Source: Chitinophaga pinensis
Lineage (GTDB): Bacteria; Bacteroidota; Bacteroidia; 2-12-FULL-35-15
Assembly (NCBI GenBank): GCA_945879015.1
Contig: CAMCUO010000001.1
Coordinates: 1 to 42,658, forward strand
Reading direction: 5' to 3'
Length of the DNA stretch: 42,658 nucleotides
Shown: positions 17,905-26,195 of the stretch, in pieces
Layout of the letters: each line of letters opens with the position of its first letter
How positions within the stretch are numbered: position 1 is the first letter of the stretch
Notes under the pieces: generated by a model
What the model was told of the DNA's origin: nothing
What the model saw: the letters and a program-made list of their open reading frames with translations, nothing else
Databases searched by the model: none
Position numbers and translations under genes: made by a program

Positions 17905-20784
17905 TTACTTAGCCAAAACTAATTTTTGAACTAATTTCTGAGTGTCGTTTTTAATTGTAATAAAATATGAACCAGCATTTAAGTCAGCTACATCTACATT
18001 CACAATTTGTCCTTGTACAGGATTTGAAATTGAATGTGTTTTTACTAATCGTCCAGTAACATCTGTAATTTCAACAACTGTTAATGAATTCATGTTATAA
18101 CCAAATTCTACATTCACAGTTGTGCTTGCAGGGTTAGGATAAATTGCAACACCATTGTTTTCTGCAGCAGCAGTAATTCCAGTAGATACACTTACAGTTG
18201 CAGTAACTGGTACTCTTGGAGTGCTAATACAAGTACTAGCGGGAGTTGTAATTTTCCAATCGTAATAATAGTAATAAGCAGATGTACTCGTTGTAGTTCC
18301 TGTCCAGCCGTTTGTTACAGTTACAAAACCAGCAGTTGTGTAAGGATAAGTAACACCTGAATTATTTCTTCTTAACGAAGGAGAAGTAGCTTGCGTTAAG
18401 CGATATCCAAATCCTGGAGTTAATGGGAAGTTTAATGTAATAACTGAAGAGTCAACAGGAAGAATGCCTGTTGTAAATGTATTAAGAATTGTTCCTGTGT
18501 TATCTCTTAATTGAATTGTACGAGCACCTGTTGTTGTAGCATAAACTTTTACAGAAGTTAAAGTACAAGCTGAAAGCACATCAAAATCAAGTCCGCCATT
18601 CACACCACTTGTTCCAGATCCAGAACCATTTAATCTTCCACCATTGTTTATTGTTCCAGGATAAGCAGTTGTTTCATCAACATAATAAGTTGTAGTAGTA
18701 CTAATAGTAGGAGTTGTATATGCAGTTCCAGTTGCAAGTGGAGCACCACCAGTTGTAGCAGCATACCAATTTAATGTTCCACCAGAACCTGCAGCACTTA
18801 AATTAAATGTAGCAGGGCCAGGTCCTGTTGCACCAGTTCCAACCGGACTAGGAGCAGCAAGAACAGAAACAACAGATGGCGTAGCTGTCCAATTTTGACA
18901 TAAACCCGTTGTGGTTAATGAATATGTTCCTGATGTTGGAGGATTAATTGTTTGAGTAGTTGCTGTAAATCCAGCAGGGCCAGTCCAGCTATAAGCTGAA
19001 GCAGTAGTACTTGATAACATAAGAGTTCCAGCACATGAATTAGGTCCAGATGAAGTTACTACAGGAGTTTCATTTGGATTTAATGTAGTTGTAATTGTAG
19101 GAGAAAGGTTTGTACAACCTGCAGCATTTGTAACTTTTACGCTGTAGTTTCCAGTTGCACTAACAGTAATAGATGAAGTTGTTGCTCCGTTTGACCATAA
19201 ATAAGAAGTATAACCTGGTTGAGCATTTAATGTTACTGAACCAGCTGGACAAAATGCATAAGGACCAGGGATTACGTTTCCTGTAATTGAGCAACCGCTT
19301 TCCACAACAGTTACAAATTGATCAGCAGATAAAGTTCCAAATGTAGTTGTTCCACCAGCAGGCCATTCAATTACAGCAGATGTAATAGTTGTTGCTGAAC
19401 CTAATCCAAAATGCAATTGCATTGAGTTTGCCGTTCCATAAGTTTCACCAGCTCTAACTTCACGCACTTGAGTTCCAAAAGAACCTGTGATAGTTACTTT
19501 TGCTCCAATAGCATTTTGGTTACTTATAGTTCCAGTTAAATTAAATGTAATAAAGTGATTTGAATTTTTATTGTTTAACCAAAACACATCATCTGTTGTA
19601 GATGGCGTATTGTATACGTTTCCGTATGAAGCAACTAAATCAACAAATCCATCATGATTTAAATCTCCAGTTGCAAATGACAAGAAGGGAGTCATTGCAC
19701 CACCAAATACTCCAGTAAGAGGAGTATAAGTTCCGTTAGCGTTATTTTTATACATAACTAAACTTGGACCAGAGATTAAAATATCTAAATATCCATCGTT
19801 ATCAAAATCTTCTACTATTGATTCAATTGCATTGAAAGATGTAGAAAAACCAGAACCAGCAGTCGCATCGGTAAACACTCCAGATCCATTGTTCATATAA
19901 ATTTGGCTGTTCTCATCATGATTTGTCATAACCACATCTTGATCGCCATCATTATCTAAATCGCCAAAACTTGTTGTCCAAGTTTGTTTGAAGTTTCCTG
20001 GAAGCTCCATATTTGTAGATGCAGCATTTTCTGTGAACACACCAGCTCCATTATTTTTGAATAAACGATCTCTTCTTCTTTGATCAGTATAACTAGATGT
20101 ACTTTGACGGCAGTGTGCAGTATAAAGGTCCAAATCACCATCATTATCAATGTCCAACCAAACTAAACCATAATTACCTGAATCGTATGGGTCGCTACCA
20201 GCATAAGTCAACCCCGGATTAGTGTTTGTGTTGATTAAGGTAGTGGTTAAAGCCATAGTACCAGTATTGTTTTTATAAATTTTCATGTAATCATTATCAT
20301 CACAAACTGCTAAATCAGCCCAACCGTCATTATCAAAATCACCAAAAGTGATACTTTGAACAAAATAAGATCCAGCTAAAGTTGTTTGAGTTTTAACAAT
20401 TGTACTTCCTGACCAAGATAATTTAACTAAATACATTGTACCATTTACTCCAGTAGCAACATCTTTCCATCCATTATGGTCAACATCAGCAAGTGCCATT
20501 CCCCAAACGTTTGTACCGCCTGTGATTGTACCTAAATTATAACGAGTATATGTTCCACTTTGACTTTGCAAGTCAATTATTAAAACATCTGATTGATCCA
20601 TTTTAACGATATCGTCAAGACCATCGTTGTTAACGTCAACAACTGAAATTGCGCAACCACTATGTGTTGCAGTGGGAGTTAAGCTGTTCGAATTAGTAAA
20701 GCCAAATTGTGCATTGGTGCTAAGTGCTCCGAAAATACAAGCTGATGCAATAACTAACGACTTGTGGAAAGTAGTTTTTACCAT
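17905..20784 (-). CDS. T9SS-sorted FG-GAP/VCBS propeller protein with ASPIC/UnbV and Ig-like domains
   Basis: This large 959-residue surface protein has a signal peptide ending ALSTNA. Residues 40-390 hold about seven FG-GAP/VCBS blades carrying calcium-type loops such as DVNNDGLDD, DFDNDGWAD, DIDNDGDLD and DLDNDGDQD. Residues 400-490 match ASPIC/UnbV (VREVRAGETYGTANSMQLHFGLG). Residues 495-570 and about 575-660 are Ig/SprB-like beta repeats rich in T and S (SYLWSNGATTSSITV). A discoidin- or PKD-like segment follows, and the type A sorting domain (VAIYPNPASTTVNV to KLVQKLVLAK) ends the protein. An integrin-like propeller for surface binding is likely; the ligand is unknown. The gene has its own terminator. 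Confidence 0.88.
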   Translation of the reverse strand: MVKTTFHKSLVIASACIFGALSTNAQFGFTNSNSLTPTATHSGCAISVVDVNNDGLDDIVKMDQSDVLIIDLQSQSGTYTRYNLGTITGGTNVWGMALADVDHNGWKDVATGVNGTMYLVKLSWSGSTIVKTQTTLAGSYFVQSITFGDFDNDGWADLAVCDDNDYMKIYKNNTGTMALTTTLINTNTNPGLTYAGSDPYDSGNYGLVWLDIDNDGDLDLYTAHCRQSTSSYTDQRRRDRLFKNNGAGVFTENAASTNMELPGNFKQTWTTSFGDLDNDGDQDVVMTNHDENSQIYMNNGSGVFTDATAGSGFSTSFNAIESIVEDFDNDGYLDILISGPSLVMYKNNANGTYTPLTGVFGGAMTPFLSFATGDLNHDGFVDLVASYGNVYNTPSTTDDVFWLNNKNSNHFITFNLTGTISNQNAIGAKVTITGSFGTQVREVRAGETYGTANSMQLHFGLGSATTITSAVIEWPAGGTTTFGTLSADQFVTVVESGCSITGNVIPGPYAFCPAGSVTLNAQPGYTSYLWSNGATTSSITVSATGNYSVKVTNAAGCTNLSPTITTTLNPNETPVVTSSGPNSCAGTLMLSSTTASAYSWTGPAGFTATTQTINPPTSGTYSLTTTGLCQNWTATPSVVSVLAAPSPVGTGATGPGPATFNLSAAGSGGTLNWYAATTGGAPLATGTAYTTPTISTTTTYYVDETTAYPGTINNGGRLNGSGSGTSGVNGGLDFDVLSACTLTSVKVYATTTGARTIQLRDNTGTILNTFTTGILPVDSSVITLNFPLTPGFGYRLTQATSPSLRRNNSGVTYPYTTAGFVTVTNGWTGTTTSTSAYYYYYDWKITTPASTCISTPRVPVTATVSVSTGITAAAENNGVAIYPNPASTTVNVEFGYNMNSLTVVEITDVTGRLVKTHSISNPVQGQIVNVDVADLNAGSYFITIKNDTQKLVQKLVLAK

Positions 20785-20850
20785 GATTACTGTTTTTTGT
20801 TTTAATTTTAATTATATTTAGTTTAGAGATGTATAAAGTAAAGCTTTTTA

Positions 20851-22803
20851 TTATGATTTTACAACTTTTTTATAGATTATTTTTGTTCCAGTTGTGATTT
20901 TTAAATAATATATCCCTGAAGAAGCAGGTAAATAAAGGCTCATACTTGATTGATAGCCCATATTTGGATGCTGCGATTGAAGTTTTCCATTTGCGTCAAA
21001 TACTTCTATTGTTTTTATTAAAATTCCATATTCAGAAGCGATAAAAACTCTGCCATCCATTGATATAGTAGGCCATGCACTCACTTCCTGTTTTGATGAA
21101 TAAGAATTAATTCCTAGAGGTATAAGCACATTGTTTAAGCTATCCTGTGCAACCAATACTGGACTTTGATCAGCAGCATTATACATCGTTTGAAAAGTAT
21201 TTATTTCAGGGGTGCTATAAGTAAACATATCAGCTACCCATTTCGGTGGCACCGACTGATAATAAACTTTTGATTTAATATTAATATTTCCTACTGCTCC
21301 AGCCAAGGGAACTGCAAAATGGACCCAATCCACTCCGCTGCCTTCTAATGCGGAAACTTTATTAAAATCAGCATCGATATCCGCATCAGCTGAAACGATT
21401 ACTGTATCATAAACCGGAGATAAAGAAGTAAAACCTAAAGGAGGAATCCTATTATCTTTTAGAAGTATAGCTGCACGTTCCAATACAGATGTAAAATTTC
21501 CACCTACATCTCCAGGCACTTGTTCATAAATTTGCGGGACATGTGATTGATTGATCGTATTATGATGAATTTCAAAATTTGAATTTTCACCAATTACTCG
21601 GTATTGATTATTGAAAATACCGGTTTGAAAAACAGTATCTCCCATTCCGTCAATTACAACAAATTGTAAAACGGCTCTGCGTGATGGATATCCAGAAGGA
21701 AATTTATGTCCAGCTTTATTTTTTAGCATTACTTTAAAAAATGCTGTATCAGAAGTAATACTCACTTGTTGCAAATCAAAATCTAACGTTTGCTTTTGCA
21801 GCATAGCTTTTGTTGCAACAATAGTAGAGTCGAAACTTTTATCTGGAACATATGCGCCCAAAGCACCTCTATTAGCTTTAATTAAATTGAGCATAAAAAC
21901 ATTTGCTCCAGCAAAAACATGTTGGTTGAAAGGAGAACGTTGAGGTAAACTAGTATTTCCATTTGCTATATGAATCGGGTCAGCCAATTGTGGCATATGG
22001 CAAGTTTGACATTTAATGCTGTTTGCAGGGTAATCAGAATTTTTATATTCATGAAAAGTTGCTTGTTCAACAAAATATCCACCTGTATAATTACCAGCCA
22101 GATCAACTGACTGAGTGATAAGTGTATGACAAGCGGAACAAACTTTAGCGTCATCCATATGTGGACTATAAACTGGAGTAAGTCCTTCATACAATTGCAT
22201 TGGTGCAACAAATGGAGCAGTGAATGGGCCGTATTCAACATCATTGGTATCGTAAGGAATAATACCCGAATAAGTATATCCTACAGTTGGAGCAATAGCA
22301 TGGCAACCACCACAGGATACACCATCTAATCCAAGTGAATCAGTCGCTAAATCGGTTAAGCTGTAAAATGGATTTCCTTTAAATTGAGAAGTATATGCAC
22401 CCATAGGAGCGTGACAGTCCAGACATTTGTTTTGTATCACTCCAGCATGTCCAGGATTTACAGTAATTTCATGCGTAAGTTTTGCTTTCCAAAATGGATC
22501 TTTAGCAGAAAGTGCCATCATGGAACTTTCCCATCTGTCCACCAAATTTACATCTTCTCCAGCTTCGTTTATGTTAGCTACTTGTGCCGAATCGTAACCA
22601 TGGCAGCCTCTACAGCTAAATGATGGTAAAAAATATTCTCCTGGAGCAATCGGCCCTCTCGTTGGAACTCCATTATAGGAATCTAATTGTGATTGTGTAT
22701 GAAATTTTTTCGCAGGATTTTTTGATGCTGCAGAGTTCATAAATTTAAACCCAAAAGCAAATCCTACAATTATAAAAAGAATAGTAATTTTTTTGATGCT
22801 CAT
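20851..22803 (-). CDS. T9SS-sorted cytochrome with five CXXCH haem sites
   Basis: This 650-residue exported protein starts with a hydrophobic signal-like segment (MSIKKITILFIIVGFAFGF). Five c-type haem-binding motifs lie in the N-terminal half: CRGCH 64-68, CLDCH 127-131, CGGCH 164-168, CSACH 222-226 and CQTCH 265-269. Distal histidines for bis-His ligation are available (HEITVNPGHAG, HMDDAK). The second half is a beta-rich region containing NKAGHKFPSGYPSRRAVLQF, as in cytochrome c554-like or multihaem proteins. The C-terminus, IEVFDANGKLQ to IYYKKVVKS, is a type A T9SS sorting domain. This would place a multihaem cytochrome on the cell surface or outside. DsbD is encoded directly upstream on the same strand. 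Substrate and electron partners are unknown. Confidence 0.85.
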   Translation of the reverse strand: MSIKKITILFIIVGFAFGFKFMNSAASKNPAKKFHTQSQLDSYNGVPTRGPIAPGEYFLPSFSCRGCHGYDSAQVANINEAGEDVNLVDRWESSMMALSAKDPFWKAKLTHEITVNPGHAGVIQNKCLDCHAPMGAYTSQFKGNPFYSLTDLATDSLGLDGVSCGGCHAIAPTVGYTYSGIIPYDTNDVEYGPFTAPFVAPMQLYEGLTPVYSPHMDDAKVCSACHTLITQSVDLAGNYTGGYFVEQATFHEYKNSDYPANSIKCQTCHMPQLADPIHIANGNTSLPQRSPFNQHVFAGANVFMLNLIKANRGALGAYVPDKSFDSTIVATKAMLQKQTLDFDLQQVSITSDTAFFKVMLKNKAGHKFPSGYPSRRAVLQFVVIDGMGDTVFQTGIFNNQYRVIGENSNFEIHHNTINQSHVPQIYEQVPGDVGGNFTSVLERAAILLKDNRIPPLGFTSLSPVYDTVIVSADADIDADFNKVSALEGSGVDWVHFAVPLAGAVGNINIKSKVYYQSVPPKWVADMFTYSTPEINTFQTMYNAADQSPVLVAQDSLNNVLIPLGINSYSSKQEVSAWPTISMDGRVFIASEYGILIKTIEVFDANGKLQSQHPNMGYQSSMSLYLPASSGIYYLKITTGTKIIYKKVVKS

Positions 22804-22823
22804 GCATTTTTCTGTTTGTATAA

Positions 22824-22854
22824 CAAATGTAAAGAATAAACATCATAATAAAAA
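22824..22854 (-). promoter_or_regulatory. promoter of the multihaem T9SS gene
   Basis: On the minus strand TTTT at 22851-22854 (one mismatch to TTTG) and TACATTTG at 22824-22831 (exact TAnnTTTG) are 19 bp apart. The start codon lies 20 nt further on, so the gene can be transcribed independently of dsbD. Confidence 0.6.
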
Positions 22855-22888
22855 GGAATTAGACGAGGGGTTTATTTGTTGAGATAAA

Positions 22889-22972
22889 AGGCACTTCGAC
22901 TACGCTCAGTGTGACTCTGCGGTCAGGCTGAGTGGAGTCGACTACGCTCACCAGAAATTCAGTCGAAGACTT
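22889..22972. repeat. dispersed repeat, complex copy
   Basis: CACTTCGACTACGCTCAGTG and CAGGCTGAGTGGAGTCGA form the usual inverted arms, with a further ACTACGCTCACCAGAAATTC and AGTCGAAGAC tail. It lies between the dsbD stop (22997) and the cytochrome promoter, so it could attenuate readthrough. Confidence 0.8.
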
Positions 22973-22996
22973 ATTAATTGGAAGTACAAATACACT

Positions 22997-25117
22997 TTAT
23001 TTGCCAGTTCGTTTTTTAAATTCATTGATTCCTTCATCCATCCAATTTATGTACTCAGGAATTCCTGATTTATATCCTCTAGGAGCGACTAATACTTTTT
23101 CGTTATGATCAATTAATACGTACAATGGTTGAGTGCTTGTTTTATACAATGTCTCTTCCATATATTTAAATTTGTCACCAATAGTTGTGATTTCTCTTTC
23201 TCTTCCAAACCAAAATACTTTCATATAATCTTTTGGATCCAACTCCGCTTTTTCATCTACAAATAATGAAACCAAAACAACACTATTATTCAAAAGATTC
23301 ATTACTTGTGGGTCGGGCCAAATATAATCTTCTGTTTTACGACAGTTAGCACATTGTACTCCAGTAAAATCTATCATCAATGGTTTTCCTACTTTTTTTG
23401 CATACGCCAATGCATGATCATAATCGTTTTTGAAATGCACAATTCCATTTTTACTTGTATGAATATAAGGAGTAAATTCAGGATCTACATTGGTTGTATG
23501 TGAAGTAGTTGAATTGCCTCCAAATCCGTGTGGTGATTCTGAATATTCGTATGCCGGAAGCACACCGCTGAATATTTTTAATGGCGCACCCCATAATCCC
23601 GGAATTAAATAAATAGTAATAAATAATGGGATAATAATAATGAATATACGCGCTACCGAAAGATGTTTTACTTCACTATCGTGAGGAGTTTTAAATCCAC
23701 CCATTAAATAAATAGAGGTCATACCAAAAATAACAATCCATAAAGAAATAAATACTTCGCGATTTAAAATCCCCCAGTTGTATGCAACATCTACATTGGA
23801 CGCAAATTTTAATGCAAGTGCTAATTCTAAAAATCCTAAAGTAACTTTCACTGTATTTAACCAACCACCGCTTTTCGGCATTGAGTTGAGCATAGAAGGG
23901 AAGAAAGCGAACAATCCAAATGGTAAAGCCAATCCAGTCGAAAATCCAAACATGGCCCAAAATGCTCCTGATTTATTTGTGCTTTCTGATGCTGCTACTA
24001 AAGCATTTCCAACCATCGGACCAGTACAAGAAAAAGAAACAACTACCAATGCTAAAGCCATAAAAAAGATTCCTGCAAATCCTCCTCTTTCGCCTTGTGC
24101 ATCAATTTTATTTACAAATTTTGATGGTAAAACAATTTCAAATGCACCTAAAAATGAAGCTGCAAAAACCAATAGCAAAACAAAAATCACAAAATTAAAT
24201 CCCGGACTAGTTGCAAAAGTATTTAATGCGCCTCCACCCCAAATGGCAGAAATTCCTAATCCTAATGTTACAAAAATGACTACAATAGATAATGCATATA
24301 ATAGAGCATTTAATTTTCCTTTCGCTTTTGTTTTACTTCTCTTTAAAAAGAAACTCACATTCATTGGAATTAAAGGAAAAACGCAAGGCGTGAACAATGC
24401 AGCAAATCCCCATAAAAAACCCGTTAAGAAAATCGACCACCAAACACTTTCTAAAGAAGTATCTTGAACTTCAGATGTTAATTGTGTTGCACTGGCGGTT
24501 ACGCTTTTTGCTGGTGAATCATTTTTTACTTCTTTGATTTCAGTTATTGCAGTATTTTTTAATGCGTATGCTTTTGCTACAGCTTCCGAATCAATAATAA
24601 TTGCTCCGATTTCAACTGGAATTAATTTTACTCCTCCCTTCTCACAATCAGCGCTTCCTTTTAATTTAAATTCAAATGGAGTAGCAGGAGGGAAGATGCA
24701 TTTTTCTTCGGTACAAGCTTGATATTCGTATTTACCTTTTACAACAACATCCTTATTAGCTTTTAATTTTATTTTTTGTTTGAAGGTGACCGTTTTCTCA
24801 AAGTAGGAAACTTCCATTTCAAACACTTTATCCATCGCTTTAATTGGTGTCCCTTCTGTAGGTTTTCCAATTGTTTCATATTCGTTGCTTTTGTCGACAA
24901 AAATGTTTGCTGGCATCGGACCGTCAGCCCCGCTTTGATTTAAAGAATAAACATGCCAGTGTGTTTCTATTGTTCCAGTGAATTGAATTTCGTATTCGCA
25001 ATCACTGATTTTTTTTGTAGTGATTTTCCATTTAACTGGATCAACAACTTGTGCCACTGAATGGCTAACAATAAAGATGCTTATAATCAGAAGAAAAAAT
25101 CTAAAAATGTTTTTCAT
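22997..25117 (-). CDS. dsbD: DsbD-type thiol:disulfide interchange protein
   Basis: DsbD carries electrons from cytoplasmic thioredoxin across the membrane to envelope thiol proteins, including the cytochrome c maturation pathway. The 706-residue protein starts with a signal peptide ending SHSVAQ. The N-terminal periplasmic DsbD-alpha-like domain includes YQACTEEKCIFPP. The CcdA-like core of about eight membrane segments (residues 222-490) carries the redox motifs FTPCVFPLIP and SCTGPMVGN. The C-terminal thioredoxin-like domain has GVQCANCRKTE, with C589 and C592. The order is standard. It sits upstream of the multihaem cytochrome on the same strand, and the family role in haem-protein thiol reduction fits that context. 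The adjacency is suggestive, not proof. Confidence 0.93.
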   Translation of the reverse strand: MKNIFRFFLLIISIFIVSHSVAQVVDPVKWKITTKKISDCEYEIQFTGTIETHWHVYSLNQSGADGPMPANIFVDKSNEYETIGKPTEGTPIKAMDKVFEMEVSYFEKTVTFKQKIKLKANKDVVVKGKYEYQACTEEKCIFPPATPFEFKLKGSADCEKGGVKLIPVEIGAIIIDSEAVAKAYALKNTAITEIKEVKNDSPAKSVTASATQLTSEVQDTSLESVWWSIFLTGFLWGFAALFTPCVFPLIPMNVSFFLKRSKTKAKGKLNALLYALSIVVIFVTLGLGISAIWGGGALNTFATSPGFNFVIFVLLLVFAASFLGAFEIVLPSKFVNKIDAQGERGGFAGIFFMALALVVVSFSCTGPMVGNALVAASESTNKSGAFWAMFGFSTGLALPFGLFAFFPSMLNSMPKSGGWLNTVKVTLGFLELALALKFASNVDVAYNWGILNREVFISLWIVIFGMTSIYLMGGFKTPHDSEVKHLSVARIFIIIIPLFITIYLIPGLWGAPLKIFSGVLPAYEYSESPHGFGGNSTTSHTTNVDPEFTPYIHTSKNGIVHFKNDYDHALAYAKKVGKPLMIDFTGVQCANCRKTEDYIWPDPQVMNLLNNSVVLVSLFVDEKAELDPKDYMKVFWFGREREITTIGDKFKYMEETLYKTSTQPLYVLIDHNEKVLVAPRGYKSGIPEYINWMDEGINEFKKRTGK

Positions 25118-25163
25118 AAGTAGTGATTTAAATTACTTTTTATTTGAACTGAGGTAAAGATAA

Positions 25164-25198
25164 AAAAATAGCCCCGATTTTTCGGGGCTATTTTCAAA
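25164..25198 (-). terminator. terminator of the small hypothetical at 25255
   Basis: AAATAGCCCCGA and TCGGGGCTATTT pair perfectly around a TTTT loop. On the minus strand it is followed by TTTTTTTA. It lies 56 nt past the stop codon at 25255 and 47 nt ahead of dsbD, separating the two genes. Confidence 0.9.
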
Positions 25199-25254
25199 AT
25201 ATTATTAGTAATTGATAGCCAAATAGTGTTAAAAAAGCAATAAAATCAATCTGT

Positions 25255-25545
25255 TTAGATGATTTCATATATACGGTGGATCGGAATAACCACTCCTTGC
25301 TTTAGGATTACCCTTTTGTCGGTAACACCCCAAACAGTAGTATTCACTTGTTTTATACCTTCCGAATCTTCAAAAATAATTTTAATCTTGTTGTGTTCCA
25401 GATTTCCCAACTTTAAAGCTCTATCAAGGTTGAAAAATCGCATTTTTATTTCTTCTTTTGATGTTAGAACATCTGCATCTGGAAACTTTAATCCGCTGAT
25501 GTTCTCTTTTTCAATCAAAACTGGAGTTGGAGTAGTGTTTGTCAT
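25255..25545 (-). CDS. small conserved hypothetical protein
   Basis: This 96-residue soluble protein is predicted to have a mainly beta C-terminal half (NKIKIIFEDSEGIKQVNTTVWGVTDKRVILKQG) that ends VVIPIHRIYEII. This pattern, a strand-rich domain ending in a P-I-.-R-I motif, recalls small Bacteroidota proteins of unknown function with an SH3-like or Lsm-like fold; that comparison is from memory. No catalytic residues are visible. It has its own promoter and terminator and so is monocistronic, despite following the PH-like gene on the same strand. Confidence 0.7.
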   Translation of the reverse strand: MTNTTPTPVLIEKENISGLKFPDADVLTSKEEIKMRFFNLDRALKLGNLEHNKIKIIFEDSEGIKQVNTTVWGVTDKRVILKQGVVIPIHRIYEII

Positions 25546-25600
25546 GGCGAGAGCGATTAATTGTTAGTAATAAATCTTTAGACGGACTCTATTGTACGAG

Positions 25601-25631
25601 CAAATACAGAATCGGTTACAAATTGTGCAAA
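25601..25631 (-). promoter_or_regulatory. promoter of the small hypothetical at 25255
   Basis: On the minus strand TTTG (25628-25631) and TGTATTTG (25601-25608) are separated by exactly 19 bp, a one-mismatch fit to TTTG-N19-TAnnTTTG. The start codon lies 55 nt downstream. Confidence 0.65.
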
Positions 25632-25636
25632 TCTTT

Positions 25637-26176
25637 TTACGACTTGTTGTTAGGAGTCAGGTCAATTAAGACCTTCATAAATTCATCAGATTTCTGACTG
25701 CCAATGCGGTATTTCAGACCATCTTTGTCGGTCAATTCTAAGGCGTCATTACCCTGTGTAAAAAAGCGAATTTTGTTCTTAAAATGAAGATTATAAACAG
25801 GCCTGTTGAGCAAATACTTGCTGTATTTTACTTTTTTTACCTCAACTATATTACTAAGTTCAATTTTTACTTTTCTGGATGTCCACAATCCATCCAAAAT
25901 CAAACTATTTCCAATGATTTTAGTGTGAATATGCAATACAAAGATTAAAATCAAGGAAAGAGCCATTAATATTATGCCCATTAAGAAGAATAGCTGACCC
26001 GAATTTTCATCTACTGGCGATGCAGGAATTTCTACCATTGCTACATCTACAGGCTTTGGATTTTCACTCCAATAATATAGTACAAAGCAAAACATGGCCA
26101 AAACAGTTCGCCATAGAATCGACCATTTGTTATAGCCGATGTATTGTTTCTCTTCAAAAAGGATTTCCTCTTGCAT
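25637..26176 (-). CDS. membrane protein with PH-like domain
   Basis: This 179-residue protein has two hydrophobic segments, about residues 18-36 (WSILWRTVLAMFCFVLYYW) and 64-86 (LFFLMGIILMALSLILIFVL), joined by a short loop with prolines. The remaining C-terminal 90 residues form a beta-rich domain (KIIGNSLILDGLWTSRKVKIELSNIVEVKKVKYSKYLLN) reminiscent of the bacterial PH (bPH) domains that follow two-helix anchors. Function is unknown. The ATG is at 26176, with the tilS stop 19 nt upstream on the same strand, so the two are probably co-transcribed. Confidence 0.65.
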   Translation of the reverse strand: MQEEILFEEKQYIGYNKWSILWRTVLAMFCFVLYYWSENPKPVDVAMVEIPASPVDENSGQLFFLMGIILMALSLILIFVLHIHTKIIGNSLILDGLWTSRKVKIELSNIVEVKKVKYSKYLLNRPVYNLHFKNKIRFFTQGNDALELTDKDGLKYRIGSQKSDEFMKVLIDLTPNNKS

Positions 26177-26195
26177 TGTGCTTCAAAGTTAAGAA

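Noticed and set aside
23778..24467. Long open frame antisense to dsbD
   Set aside because: Its translation is low-complexity (N, K, P rich) and lies opposite conserved DsbD membrane segments; it is a shadow of that gene.
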